Below, one piece after another: positions 1 to 8,282 of a stretch of 64,000 nucleotides of DNA; positions within the stretch are counted from its first letter, which is position 1, and every line of letters begins with the position of its first letter. The stretch is taken from the NCBI RefSeq assembly GCF_049723905.1, contig NZ_JBJKFD010000001.1:3286001-3350000 (forward strand), read 5' to 3'. Source of the stretch: G963665185 sp049723905 (GTDB lineage: Bacteria; Desulfobacterota; Desulfovibrionia; Desulfovibrionales; Desulfovibrionaceae). The translations under genes were made by a program, and so were the position numbers. The notes under the pieces are model-generated. The model was not told the origin of the DNA, searched no databases, and saw only the letters and a program-made list of their open reading frames with translations.

Positions 1-249
1 GAACGACGGGGAATCGCCCACTGTCACTTTTGCCCCGTATTTGAGGAGCACGCGGCAGACCTGGCGCACAAAAAGGGGATGGGTATTGGAAATCTCGGCA
101 TTGCGCGCGCCCACCATGTTCGGCTTGACCAGCACGCGCATTCCCGTGGCTGGGAAAAAGCCGGACGCGTACAGCATGTCGTCGATCATCCGTTCCAATT
201 GGGGATCGGCGTATTCGGGACAATGCTGAAGAACAACCGGGATCGGCAT
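1..249 (-). CDS. DUF362 domain protein, N-terminal part
   Basis: Reading leftward from an ATG at 249, an open frame runs off the window edge and gives 83 residues. A Shine-Dalgarno-like GAGG sits upstream of the start. The segment LVKPNMVGARNAEISNTHP and the later VTVGDSPS match the N-terminal pattern of DUF362 proteins, which in anaerobes often carry ferredoxin domains further downstream. The biochemical role of the family is unsettled. Any Fe-S domain would lie outside the window, so only the family call is supported. Confidence 0.7.
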   Translation of the reverse strand, partial: MPIPVVLQHCPEYADPQLERMIDDMLYASGFFPATGMRVLVKPNMVGARNAEISNTHPLFVRQVCRVLLKYGAKVTVGDSPSF

Positions 250-406
250 GGTTTCCTCGGGGAGGGTGCGTTGTTTGAGCCGTAAAAGTCCGGGCGTTCC
301 CTACCGCGTTGCCTGCGGCAGCGGAATTTGAGCCGAAAGGACGGAAGGGAGCGTTGCGCCTGTGGGGTTTATGCCGGGCGTTTTGCCGCCGTTGGCCAGG
401 GGCTGT

Positions 407-994
407 TCAGCTTTTTTTGCGCCAGGGGTTTTCCCTGCCCTCGGCCAGCCGGTCTATGTTTTCCCGGTGTTTCCAGTACAGCAGAAAGGTGGCGATAAAG
501 GCGAAAAGGGCGATGCCGAAATTGCCGGACAGGATCAGGAAAATGGGCAGGCAGGCGCCGAACATGAGCGCGCCAAGGGAGACGTAGCCGCTGGCCGCAA
601 TGGTTACAACGCAGAGAATAACCGAAAAGAGGATGGGCCAGAAGGCCAGGGGAAGAAATGCGCCGATCATGGTGGCAAAGCCCTTGCCGCCGGTGAATCC
701 AAGCCAGCACGAATACATATGCCCCAGAACGCAGGCCAGGGCGCACAGGCCCACAAAGAACCAGCTGTCGCTCATGTTGGCGGCCACCATAACGGGCAGC
801 GTGCCTTTAAGGATGTCCAGAGCCAGCACCAGAATGCCGTATTGCGTGCCGCACAGACGGGCCACGTTGGTGGTGCCGATGTTTCGGCTGCCTGCTTCGC
901 GTGGATCAATGCCGCAGGTTACTTTGGCCACCACGAGTCCGAAGGGAACGGCGCCGAGCATGTAGCATATGGCCAGCCAGAGAATATTGAGCAT
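407..994 (-). CDS. plsY: Glycerol-3-phosphate acyltransferase PlsY
   Basis: PlsY transfers the acyl group of acyl-phosphate to glycerol-3-phosphate, the first step of membrane phospholipid synthesis, in the inner membrane. The 195-residue product has the family's length and about five hydrophobic helices. Family motifs are visible: GSRNIGTTNVAR near residue 40, LDILKG, and GFTGGKGFAT near residue 105. The start was set at MLNILWLA because AAGGAG lies just upstream; a longer in-frame reading to 1081 has no such site. It stands alone on the minus strand, upstream of a partial DUF362 gene. Confidence 0.95.
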   Translation of the reverse strand: MLNILWLAICYMLGAVPFGLVVAKVTCGIDPREAGSRNIGTTNVARLCGTQYGILVLALDILKGTLPVMVAANMSDSWFFVGLCALACVLGHMYSCWLGFTGGKGFATMIGAFLPLAFWPILFSVILCVVTIAASGYVSLGALMFGACLPIFLILSGNFGIALFAFIATFLLYWKHRENIDRLAEGRENPWRKKS

Positions 995-1098
995 CTGCGC
1001 GAACTCCTTGCGTTCCAGGCTGTGACGGGGGGGCGGAACAGCCGGGCTGATAGTTTGAGGGGGGTAGATTATCCTAAACATATTCAGTCTACAACCTC

Positions 1099-1223
1099 AG
1101 GCGGCTGAAAAAAGCGCGATAGGGGCGTTGCAGCGCGTTTCCACTTCGCGGGCCGTATTATTTATACTGTCCTCGCTCGTGGAAATGCTCGCGCCTTGCT
1201 CTCGCACCTTTTTGAGCCGCCTG
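1099..1223. repeat. Palindromic repeat A, copy 1 (GGGCC core)
   Basis: Imperfect ~125-bp palindrome. The outer arms CAGGCGGCT and AGCCGCCTG pair perfectly, followed inward by GAAAAA/TTTTT. The inner arms TTTCCAC and GTGGAAA flank a core containing GGGCCGTATTATTTATACTG. It belongs to the same family as the copies at 2927, 12842, 13181, 27780, 45287 and 45413, but has the alternative core also found at 45287. Confidence 0.85.
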
Positions 1224-1296
1224 TCGAGTAGGGCTGACCTTTCGGAAGCTTTTTTTGTGGATGACACTTCAAACATTAAAAATTTTTTCCCACTCA

Positions 1297-1347
1297 TGTA
1301 CGAAAAATCCCGCCCCGGCGTTTCGCTGGGGCGGGATTCTTCGTACA
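1297..1347. repeat. Palindromic repeat B, copy 1
   Basis: Near-perfect hairpin with arms TGTACGAA.AATCCCGCCCC and GGGGCGGGATT.TTCGTACA around GGCGTTTCGCT. A second copy with changed but still pairing arms lies at 13065-13109. Here it follows repeat A and precedes repeat C; the same order occurs near 13 kb. Confidence 0.8.
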
Positions 1348-1351
1348 TAGC

Positions 1352-1386
1352 TCGCAGGTCCAGGAGGCCGTTGCCTCCTGGCTGGC
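1352..1386. repeat. Repeat C, copy 1 (short form)
   Basis: GCAGGTCCAGGAGGCC followed by GTTGCCTCCTGG forms a hairpin (CCAGGAGGC/GCCTCCTGG). The same unit recurs at 13119 and 13392, where it is followed by a second hairpin GGGGGC-AG-CGCCCCC that is absent from this copy. Confidence 0.75.
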
Positions 1387-1402
1387 GGAGCCATTCTTCT
1401 CT

Positions 1403-2158
1403 TTACCCTTCATGCGTATGCGGCACATCGCCGTGGGGGTGGATATGGCGGTGCTGGTGGAAGAACTCGCCGTCTTCCTGCCGCAGTTTGCCGTTTTCCA
1501 GGGCCATGACGGTGTTGGTCACCTGGGTCAGGAAGTCCCAGTCGTGGGAGATGACCAGCAGGCTGCCCGGCCATTCGCCCAGTATGCGGATAAGGCGGGT
1601 TCTGGTCTCGGGGTCCAGGTCGTTGGTGGGCTCGTCCAGAATCAGCGCGCTGGGCAGCATGGACATGATGGAGGCCAGGGCCACGAGTTTTTTTTCGCCG
1701 CCGGAAAGTTTGTGGGTAACGCGTCCTTCAAAGCCATCCAGGCCCAGCGCGGTAAGGGTGCGGCTGGCCGTTATCCGGGCATTTTCCGGGGAAAGCCCCT
1801 GGTTGAGCGGCCCAAAGGCCACGTCTTCCAGCACGGTGGGGCAAAAGAGCTGGTCGTCCGGGTTCTGGAACAGGTAGCCCACCCTTTCGCGCACCTTGCT
1901 GAAGTCGGCAGCGTTGGTGTGCGCCGAGACTGGCGCGCCCATAAAGAAGACCTGTCCTTGGGTAGGGGTTTCCAGGCCAAGGGCAATGCGCGCCAGGGTT
2001 GTTTTGCCTGTGCCGTTGGAGCCGATAAGCCCGATACGGCTGTTCGTGTCCATGCGCAGGCTGATCTTGTCCAAGAGCATGGGGCGGCTTGGGTAGGCAA
2101 ATATGATGTCGCGCAGTTCCAGGGAAAAATCTTTGGGGGCGGAAAAAGTGGATGTCAT
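1403..2158 (-). CDS. cbiO: Cobalt/nickel ECF transporter ATPase CbiO
   Basis: ATP-hydrolysing subunit of an energy-coupling-factor importer for cobalt or nickel, on the cytoplasmic membrane face. The 251 residues contain a Walker A GSNGTGKTT near residue 46, a Q-loop FQNPDDQ, the ABC signature LSGGEKK and a Walker B LILDEPTNDLDP. The C-terminus is histidine-rich (HQHRHIHPHG), which fits a transition-metal system. The gene lies 11 bp downstream of cbiQ on the same strand. The substrate-specific CbiM/NikM membrane subunit is not in the window, so cobalt versus nickel cannot be decided. Confidence 0.92.
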   Translation of the reverse strand: MTSTFSAPKDFSLELRDIIFAYPSRPMLLDKISLRMDTNSRIGLIGSNGTGKTTLARIALGLETPTQGQVFFMGAPVSAHTNAADFSKVRERVGYLFQNPDDQLFCPTVLEDVAFGPLNQGLSPENARITASRTLTALGLDGFEGRVTHKLSGGEKKLVALASIMSMLPSALILDEPTNDLDPETRTRLIRILGEWPGSLLVISHDWDFLTQVTNTVMALENGKLRQEDGEFFHQHRHIHPHGDVPHTHEG

Positions 2159-2169
2159 GGCAGGCCTCG

Positions 2170-2913
2170 TTACATCAGATGGTCGGCAGCAAGCAGGGTC
2201 ATGGATACCAGCAGGGCCGCGGCCATGAAAAGGGTGTCCGGGCGGCCCGGCGTGTGAGTATCCAGGCTGTGAAACGTTCCGTTGAAGCCGCGGCAGCGCA
2301 TGGCCTCGTAGACCCGCTGCGAGCGTTCCGAGCTGCGCACCAGCAGCATTCCCGTTAGCCAGGCAAAGGTACGGTAGGAGGAAAGGCTGGTGCGCGGAGT
2401 GAACCCCCGCAGTATGGCCGCGGTGCGCATGGTGGCGTATTCCTGGGCCAGGGTGTCTATGTAGCGGCTGGTAAAGGCGACCAGGGCGCAGACTTTGGAG
2501 GGCAGGCCGAGCCGTTGCAGGGCGTGGCCCATGCGGTGCGGCGGGATGGTCCCTGCCAGGGCCATGAATGCGGCCATGATGGCGTTGGCCTTGAGCGTTA
2601 CCAGCAGGCAGATCATGACGCCTTCCCGGGTAATGGTCAGCGGGCCGAGGCTGAGGAGCGTTTGTCCGGGGTAGGTCCAGGGCACGGTGGCCCACAAAAA
2701 GAGGACAAAGCCGTTGGTTGCCAGCAGGCGGCGCAGGGCCTTTTTTTTGCCGAAACCGCTGAACGGCAGCAGGGCAAAGGCCGGGACGCAGCCACAGAGG
2801 GCGACGAGCGGGTTGTGCAACAGGGCGGCGGCAACGGCGAAAACAGCCGCACCCGCCAGGCGGAAGGCGGGGTGGAGGTGGAGGAGGGGGGCGCTGGTCG
2901 TCGTTGTATCCAT
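2170..2913 (-). CDS. cbiQ: Cobalt/nickel ECF transporter T subunit CbiQ
   Basis: Transmembrane coupling (T) subunit of the metal ECF importer, linking the CbiO ATPase to the substrate-binding membrane protein. The 247 residues hold several hydrophobic helices and two copies of the ARG-type coupling motif: RTAAILRGF in the middle and AMRCRGF near residue 207. The start at 2913 follows a GAAAG stretch and gives the family length. It forms a two-gene unit with cbiO. Upstream is the palindromic repeat at 2927-3052, so its promoter is unclear; the DUF4198 gene beyond has its own terminator. Confidence 0.9.
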   Translation of the reverse strand: MDTTTTSAPLLHLHPAFRLAGAAVFAVAAALLHNPLVALCGCVPAFALLPFSGFGKKKALRRLLATNGFVLFLWATVPWTYPGQTLLSLGPLTITREGVMICLLVTLKANAIMAAFMALAGTIPPHRMGHALQRLGLPSKVCALVAFTSRYIDTLAQEYATMRTAAILRGFTPRTSLSSYRTFAWLTGMLLVRSSERSQRVYEAMRCRGFNGTFHSLDTHTPGRPDTLFMAAALLVSMTLLAADHLM

Positions 2914-2926
2914 TTTTTTTCTCTTT

Positions 2927-3052
2927 CAGGTTGCTGAAAAAGGCCCGTCTGCTTCGTTACTGCGGAAAATTCAAGTCGCTCGTGTACGTAAGAGTACACG
3001 TCGCGATTAAATTTTCCTGGTGCCTCGCATCCATACCTTTTTGAGCAACCTG
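2927..3052. repeat. Palindromic repeat A, copy 2
   Basis: Outer arms CAGGTTGCT and AGCAACCTG pair, as do the inner arms around GTGTACG-TAAGA-GTACAC. It fills most of the cbiQ upstream gap. It differs from copy 1 in both arms of the outer stem, so pairing is kept. Confidence 0.85.
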
Positions 3053-3057
3053 CGGGT

Positions 3058-3132
3058 GAGGAAAATTCAGTACATGTCGCAAATGAATTTCCCCCTGGTG
3101 CCTGGATCTCGTACCTTTTTGAGCAACCTGTA
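3058..3132. repeat. Partial repeat A, right half
   Basis: A truncated copy directly after copy 2. It retains the right half of the family (GAATTT, CTGGTGCCT, CTCGTACCTTTTTGAGCAACCTG) without the left arm. The rest of the gap up to 3316 shows no gene. Confidence 0.65.
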
Positions 3133-3316
3133 GAAGAAGATAAGAATTAAAATTCGTTATGTTCTTGTCTCGTTGCCTTTGGGCAGGGGGCCATGAGTCA
3201 GGCTGCAAAAGCAAAGTTCACATGGCGCACTGTACGTCGCAAAAACCATGTATTGCCATTATAAAGGGCGAAATAGTCAAGGCCAGGGCTGCGTTTGCAA
3301 GCCTCCTGCTTTGACA

Positions 3317-3351
3317 ATAAAAAAAGGCCGGAATGTCTATAATTCCGGCCT
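3317..3351 (-). terminator. Rho-independent terminator of the DUF4198 gene
   Basis: On the minus strand GGCCGGAATT and AATTCCGGCC-type arms (with a short ATAGAC loop) are followed by a run of seven T. It lies 30 bp past the stop of the DUF4198 gene. Confidence 0.85.
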
Positions 3352-3381
3352 GTCATACCGTGTTCAGAGCCTGGGCTCAAT

Positions 3382-4143
3382 CTATTTTGTGGTAAACGGC
3401 TTCAGCTCGATCCAGAGCACGGCACCGAGTTCCACGTCCTTGCCCTCGATCTTGTAATCGGCATCGTTGAGTCCGGCGAATCCCCACCAGCCGGGCAGGG
3501 GCAGGGCGACCGTGAATACGCCGTTGCCGTCGCACAGCACTTCCTGGGTCACCATGCAGTCGCTGGGAGCCGTGAACTGACCAGCCGCGTTGTAGTATTC
3601 CACTTCCACGCGGGTGTAGGGCGCGGGCTTGCCGTCCATCAGGACGATGCCCTGGAAAACGTTGCCGGCGTAGTTGCCCCAGGGGCGGGTAAGAGGCACG
3701 ATTTCGGTTTTCAGGCCGACGGGGGTGTTCCAGTCTTCGCCTTCGTCATAGGCGGAAACCACGGTCTTTGTATAATGGATGATGTAGTTGTCTTCAGCGG
3801 GTTCGGGGTAGGCCTGCGGCTCCATGGCAAAGATGTACATGCCGGGGCGTTTGGGGCTGTAGGTGGTCATCCAGGACTTGTGGCCCATCACCTTGGTTTC
3901 TTTCAGCGTGCCCAGCAGGTCCTGGCTTTTGCCGTCATGGAACACCTTGAACATCTTGGGCTTGACCAGATCCATTCCGTGCCCCTCAAAGGGATGGGAG
4001 AAGGACAGGGTGAGGTCCAGGGATTTTTGGCCCTGGGGCAGGATGGAATTGCTGGGAATGATCATGCCGAAGTGAGCCATTGCCGGAATGGTCAATGCCA
4101 GGAAAAGGCCAAGCGCCATAATGGAAACTGCAAGGCGTTTCAT
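3382..4143 (-). CDS. Periplasmic DUF4198 protein, likely metal-transport accessory (NikK/NikM-like)
   Basis: The 253-residue product begins with a signal peptide (MKRLAVSIMALGLFLALT, cleavage after AMA) and continues HFGMIIPSN, typical of the DUF4198 family found beside nickel/cobalt ECF transporters in delta-proteobacteria. The mature part looks beta-rich. The start at 4143 has GGAG upstream; the 12 extra residues of a longer reading lack a ribosome site. It lies 470 bp upstream of cbiQO on the same strand, separated by its own terminator. A role as extracytoplasmic nickel or cobalt component is inferred from family and context, not from visible metal ligands. Confidence 0.75.
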   Translation of the reverse strand: MKRLAVSIMALGLFLALTIPAMAHFGMIIPSNSILPQGQKSLDLTLSFSHPFEGHGMDLVKPKMFKVFHDGKSQDLLGTLKETKVMGHKSWMTTYSPKRPGMYIFAMEPQAYPEPAEDNYIIHYTKTVVSAYDEGEDWNTPVGLKTEIVPLTRPWGNYAGNVFQGIVLMDGKPAPYTRVEVEYYNAAGQFTAPSDCMVTQEVLCDGNGVFTVALPLPGWWGFAGLNDADYKIEGKDVELGAVLWIELKPFTTK

Positions 4144-4313
4144 ACGGAACTCCCATGGTTGATTTCGATGCGAATACAAATGTTGATGTTAACCGCTATG
4201 CGTGTCTATAATTTAAAAAATGTGCTACAGTCAACGAACAAGTCTTTTTTCCCCCTGCTTATTGCGGGTGTTGTGACGTGGCACTCTTCTTTTTCTTTTG
4301 TTTTTCGGGCACA

Positions 4314-4348
4314 AAAAGGCCCCCGCAGGTAGGCGGCCTGCGAGGGCT
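4314..4348 (-). terminator. Rho-independent terminator
   Basis: Minus-strand stem GCCCTCGCAGG / CCTGCGGGGGC followed by TTTTT, 27 bp past the stop of the small repeat protein at 4375-4668. Confidence 0.8.
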
Positions 4349-4374
4349 ACGGTGGTTGGCGTCAAATCCGGAAG

Positions 4375-4668
4375 TTAAATCATGTTGTCGATTATTGTTC
4401 CCTTGCCCGAGTACGCAGCGTCCAGGACGCTTTTCTGGAAGTTGTAGTCCTGTGAATTGTTCGGGCCGTAGTTGTTCCCCGAATTCATGTAATCCAGGGT
4501 TTTGGATACAACCTGTGCGCCGAACGTTTGCTTGTCCACCGGAGCCAGGCTCTGGCTGGAAGCATTGTTCATGGTGTCGAGAGTTTTCGACACGACCTGA
4601 GCACCGAAGGTTTGCCGATCCAGAGAGGTGTTGTACTCCCCTGTTCCGGAGATGCTTGACATAGGCAT
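4375..4668 (-). CDS. Small protein with tandem QTFGAQVVSKTLD repeats
   Basis: A 97-residue acidic, asparagine-rich protein without signal peptide or membrane segment. It holds two near-identical units, RQTFGAQVVSKTLDTMN (about residues 18-34) and KQTFGAQVVSKTLDYMN (about 46-62), and a C-terminal tail that weakly echoes them. Similar small proteins occur in Desulfovibrio, but I know no assigned function. A GGGAGGGG ribosome site precedes the ATG, a sigma28-like promoter lies at 4711-4738, and a good terminator follows, so it is a stand-alone, expressed gene. Control by the flagellar sigma factor would point to a motility or cell-surface role; that is inference. Confidence 0.7.
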   Translation of the reverse strand: MPMSSISGTGEYNTSLDRQTFGAQVVSKTLDTMNNASSQSLAPVDKQTFGAQVVSKTLDYMNSGNNYGPNNSQDYNFQKSVLDAAYSGKGTIIDNMI

Positions 4669-4710
4669 GGTCCCCTCCCGGAGGAAGTACGGATCTGACG
4701 CTTATTCGTC

Positions 4711-4738
4711 GTATCGGTCGATAACTTTGTTTTCTTTA
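4711..4738 (-). promoter_or_regulatory. Candidate sigma28 (FliA) promoter
   Basis: On the minus strand TAAAG and ACCGATAC are separated by 15 bases, close to the TAAAG-N14-GCCGATAA flagellar consensus. The predicted start of transcription would leave a ~36-nt leader before the small repeat gene. The spacing is one base longer than the enterobacterial optimum. Confidence 0.5.
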
Positions 4739-5001
4739 CCCCTCGGGCGGAGAAAAATGAAAAAAGATGAAAAAAAGATGAAAAAACCGTGCGGCGGTGG
4801 ATGGCGGGCTGGGCGTTGCGGGCTGGCATTTGGGTGTCCGGTGGCGTTCCGGCTTGGAATAGAAACATTGTTTCAATCGTATATACGGATAGATAGAAAG
4901 AGTTCGATGATCGGTTGATTATGTATGGATACATCTGTATATAGTTGCATTCTGAAATGCGATTTTTATCTGTGAAAGGTTCGATTTCTGTCAGGCGGGT
5001 T

Positions 5002-5913
5002 ATGAAAAAATTTATTACAATTGGTTTTGTGCTGGCGACCATATTGGTAGTGCTGGGAGGAAGGGCCTTTCCCGCAAAAGCGGATGCCACGGCAAAGGGA
5101 GTAGTGTACCACCTATACGGTAACGCGGGGCCTCATTCGCCTGTCGTGCTTATCCACGGCTTGGCCTGCGACTCATCGGTATGGCGCTTTCAGGTACCTG
5201 TTCTGCAAAAAAAAGGGCGGGTTATCGTGGTGGATCTCCCCGGGCACGGGCAGAGCATCAAGCCGCATATGCAGTATACCCTGCGGCTGTTCGCCGATTC
5301 CGTGCGCGAGGTCATGGACAAGGCGGGAGTGGATAGGGCCGTTCTGGTGGGGCACAGCATGGGCTTTTCCGTGGCGCGGATGTTCGCCATCATGTACCCG
5401 GCCCGTTGCATTGCCCTGGCCGACGTGGACGGTGTGTATGAAATCCGGCCCGAATCTGCGCACGACCGGGCTGTATATTCCCGGATGGTGCAGGACTTCA
5501 TTGCCCCCATCCATGGCGACGACTTCCAGCGCGATCAGTTCATGCAACGGTTCATACAAGGCCTGTTCACGGACGAAACCCCGGAACGGTTGCGCCGTCA
5601 GATCCGGGGGCTGATGCTTTCAACGCCCCGGTATGTGGCGGACAGCGCCCTGGAGAATCTGTTCCGCGAAGAGGACTGGAAACCCTGCCCCAGACCGGGC
5701 CTGCCGGTGCTGGCCGTCTATTCGAACATGGCGGGATTTCCGCCGGACATGGGCGACCGGCTGTGCAGGGAGTATTCCGACGTCCGTATGCATGTGCTGC
5801 GAACCCCCGGCCATTTTCTGATGATGGAGCGGCCGCAACAGGTCGATAAACTGCTGCTGGAATTTCTCGACACGCTTCCGTCGCAAGAGAGTGCAAAAGC
5901 CCCGGCATCCTGA
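5002..5913 (+). CDS. Exported alpha/beta-hydrolase
   Basis: A 303-residue alpha/beta-hydrolase with an N-terminal signal peptide (MKKFITIGFVLATILVVLGG, cleavage after AKA), hence periplasmic. The oxyanion segment HGLACDSSVW, the nucleophile elbow GHSMGF (serine near residue 115) and the catalytic histidine in TPGHFLMMER are all present, so a Ser-His-acid triad is likely. The substrate is unknown; ester hydrolases are the usual members. The start at 5002 was chosen because it places the signal peptide at the N-terminus; upstream in-frame starts add 15-19 residues. It is a single gene with no operon partners. Confidence 0.8.
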   Translation: MKKFITIGFVLATILVVLGGRAFPAKADATAKGVVYHLYGNAGPHSPVVLIHGLACDSSVWRFQVPVLQKKGRVIVVDLPGHGQSIKPHMQYTLRLFADSVREVMDKAGVDRAVLVGHSMGFSVARMFAIMYPARCIALADVDGVYEIRPESAHDRAVYSRMVQDFIAPIHGDDFQRDQFMQRFIQGLFTDETPERLRRQIRGLMLSTPRYVADSALENLFREEDWKPCPRPGLPVLAVYSNMAGFPPDMGDRLCREYSDVRMHVLRTPGHFLMMERPQQVDKLLLEFLDTLPSQESAKAPAS

Positions 5914-6170
5914 TTCCATCCTTTCCCTGTGCTTTTCCTTTTTTCGGTTCTTCTGGCCCGGATATTTTAGCGCGTCCGAAAGCGAACCCGGCTGCCGGGG
6001 AAGGGTGGAGAGAGCCGTTGGCTTGATACCGTACTCTCCCGCACCTTGGAAATTCCCCTGCATCGTGTCTCTCCCGGCTTTTCCCCCGATTTTTTGGGGG
6101 CCACAAGGACGTGCCGCTCTGCTTTTTCCTCGCAGCCTGCCGGATCTTTTCGTGCTTTTCCCCCGATTTT

Positions 6171-6494
6171 TCAGGAAGCAATGAGGCCTTGCAGGCCGTC
6201 GAATACGGGATGTGACGGACCGTGGTGGCGCACCTGCCGTACATCGTGCAGCTTTTCCACCTGCTTTATAATCTGGGCAAGCCGTCCGTCCTCGTGGACC
6301 AGCAGCCAGATGACGCTGGTCTGGGTTCCGTTTTCCTCGTGCATGGACTGGGGCAGGCAGGCAATGCCTTCCACGTTGTAGGCGCGCCGGGCAAACAGCC
6401 CGCAAACGTGGGACATGACGCCCGGATGGTTGTTGACGTTCAGTTCCAGCACGGCCTTGCGATCTGTGGCGTTGGTAATATCAGGCGCAGACAT
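6171..6494 (-). CDS. ilvN: Acetolactate synthase small (regulatory) subunit
   Basis: ACT-domain regulatory subunit of acetohydroxyacid synthase, which senses valine and controls the catalytic subunit. At 107 residues it is a short IlvN type. The ACT core is visible: LELNVNNHPGVMSHVCGLFARRAYNVEGI, split as a beta strand, the NHPGVMSHV loop and a helix. The gene overlaps the 3' end of ilvB by 14 bp, implying translational coupling. It is the last gene of the attenuated ilvBN operon. Confidence 0.9.
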   Translation of the reverse strand: MSAPDITNATDRKAVLELNVNNHPGVMSHVCGLFARRAYNVEGIACLPQSMHEENGTQTSVIWLLVHEDGRLAQIIKQVEKLHDVRQVRHHGPSHPVFDGLQGLIAS

Positions 6495-8166
6495 TGGCTT
6501 TTTCTCCTATCATTTTGCTGTTGGGGGCTCCGGGAGGCACCATGGGGAACACATTGGCGTCGGGGCGGACGGGCAGGCGCACCAGGCAGGGGCCGGGCCG
6601 CTGCATGGCGGTTTGCAGGTCTTCTCCGGGATTTTCGCTGTGTTCCAGGTCCACGGCGTCCAGGCCAAAGGCGCGGGCCAGGCCGGGAAAGTCGATGGAG
6701 CCGGTATAGGTGGAGGCAAAGGTGCGGCCCTGGTAAAAAAGTTCCTGCTGCTGATGCACCAGCCCCAGGGCGTTGTTGTCGGCCAGGACGATCTTGACGT
6801 TGAGGCCCAGCTCCGCGGCGGTGGCCATTTCCTGAATGTTCATCATCAGGCTGCCGTCACCGGTAAAGCAGGTGACCGTGGCCTCGGGATTGGCCAGGGC
6901 CGCGCCAATGGCGGCAGGCAGTCCAAAGCCCATGGTGCCCAGTCCGCCCGAGGTCAGCCAGCGGCGCGGGGCCAGGTAGGGATGGGCCTGGGCCGTGCGC
7001 ATCTGGTGCTGGCCCACGTCCGTCACCACGATGGCGTCCTTTCCCGCGGCCTTGGCCGTGTGGTTGATGTAACCGTAGGGGGTGGTCGGGTCGTCCATTC
7101 CGGGAAGTTCCAGAGGATGGTCGCTCTTGAGGTGGTTTATGCGCGCCCGCCAGGCCGTGCGTTCCCTGTCCTTCACCAGGGGCATGAGGCCATGCAGTGC
7201 CCCGGCCACGTCGGCGGTGACCGCGGCATGCGGCGTGCGCAGCTTGCCCAGTTCGGCCGGGTCGATGTCTATATGCACCACGGAGGCGGAAGGGCAGAAG
7301 TGTTCCAACGCGCCGGTTGCCCTGTCGTCGAAGCGGGCACCCGCGGCCAGGATAAGGTCGCACTCCTCTATGGCGTAGTTGGCGCAGGGCGCGGCATGCA
7401 TGCCCAGCATTCCCAGGTACAGGGGGTGGTCTTCGGCAATGCCGCCCAGCCCCATGAGGGTGCAGACCACGGCCATGGAGGTCTTTTCGGCAAATTCACG
7501 GGCCAGTTCGCAGCATTCGTTGCCGCAGGACTGGACCACACCGCCGCCCAGGTAGAGCACGGGGCGTTCGGCCTTGTTGATGAGTGCGGCAGCGGCTTCA
7601 AGGTCTGCCTGGCGGGGCGGCTGGGGCGTTTCGGCACAGCCGATGGGCGGCAGTTCCTGAAGGTCCACCTGCGCGGTCTGCACGTCTTTGGGAATGTCGA
7701 TGAGGATGGGGCCGGGGCGTCCGGATGCGGCCAGGGTGAAGGCTTCGGGAATGACGCGGATCAATTCTTCCACCGATCGGACCAGAAAGTTGTGCTTGGT
7801 GGCCGGAATGCTCATTCCGTAGATATCGACTTCCTGAAATGCGTCCGTGCCGATCATGGACAGGGGAACCTGGCCGGTGATGCAGATGATGGGAACGGAG
7901 TCGAGCTTTGCGTCGGCCAGGGCGGTAAGGGTGTTGGTTGCTCCGGGGCCGGACGTGGCCATGAACACGGCGGGTTTGCCCGTTGTACGGGCCATTCCCT
8001 GGGCCATGAATCCCGCGCCCTGCTCGTGCCGGGCCAGGACGTGGCGAATTCGCGTGCTCTCGGAGAGGGCGTCGTACAGGGGCAGGTTGGCACCTCCGGG
8101 TATTCCGGGAATGGTGCGTATGCCCTGGCGTTCCAGAAGTTTGATAGTGAGTTGCGCTCCGTTCAT
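6481..8166 (-). CDS. ilvB: Acetolactate synthase large subunit
   Basis: Thiamine-diphosphate enzyme condensing two pyruvates to acetolactate (or pyruvate with 2-oxobutyrate), the committed step of valine, leucine and isoleucine synthesis. The 561-residue length fits. The N-terminal TPP domain has the catalytic glutamate in LARHEQGAGFMAQG near residue 47, and the C-terminal TPP/Mg site GDGSLMMN...NN lies near residue 430. A ribosome site AAGGAG precedes the ATG at 8166. Expression is probably controlled by the leader peptide and terminator at 8225-8405. The small subunit follows with a 14-bp overlap. Confidence 0.95.
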   Translation of the reverse strand: MNGAQLTIKLLERQGIRTIPGIPGGANLPLYDALSESTRIRHVLARHEQGAGFMAQGMARTTGKPAVFMATSGPGATNTLTALADAKLDSVPIICITGQVPLSMIGTDAFQEVDIYGMSIPATKHNFLVRSVEELIRVIPEAFTLAASGRPGPILIDIPKDVQTAQVDLQELPPIGCAETPQPPRQADLEAAAALINKAERPVLYLGGGVVQSCGNECCELAREFAEKTSMAVVCTLMGLGGIAEDHPLYLGMLGMHAAPCANYAIEECDLILAAGARFDDRATGALEHFCPSASVVHIDIDPAELGKLRTPHAAVTADVAGALHGLMPLVKDRERTAWRARINHLKSDHPLELPGMDDPTTPYGYINHTAKAAGKDAIVVTDVGQHQMRTAQAHPYLAPRRWLTSGGLGTMGFGLPAAIGAALANPEATVTCFTGDGSLMMNIQEMATAAELGLNVKIVLADNNALGLVHQQQELFYQGRTFASTYTGSIDFPGLARAFGLDAVDLEHSENPGEDLQTAMQRPGPCLVRLPVRPDANVFPMVPPGAPNSKMIGEKANVCA

Positions 8167-8224
8167 GCAAGGCTCCTTGCGTGAGCCCCAGGCGCTGCGT
8201 GCTATCCGGCGGGTTTGGGTAAAT

Positions 8225-8260
8225 AAAAACCCCCGCCAGCGTCGCGCCGGCGGGGGTTGA
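8225..8260 (-). terminator. ilvBN attenuator terminator
   Basis: On the minus strand AACCCCCGCCGGC and GCTGGCGGGGGTT pair around CGACG-type loop bases and are followed by TTTATTTA. It sits between the Val-rich leader ORF and ilvB, 59 bp before the ilvB start, so readthrough decides ilvBN expression. Confidence 0.85.
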
Positions 8261-8282
8261 GATGTACAGAGTCTGTTTCCCG

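Noticed and set aside
4144..4313. A nickel-responsive NikR operator or cobalamin riboswitch upstream of the metal-transport genes
   Set aside because: No GTATGA/GTGTTAC-type dyad and no B12-box-like sequence could be found upstream of the DUF4198 or cbiQ genes.
6415..8184. A 589-codon plus-strand frame opposite ilvB
   Set aside because: Shadow of ilvB; Gly/His-rich translation without any motif.
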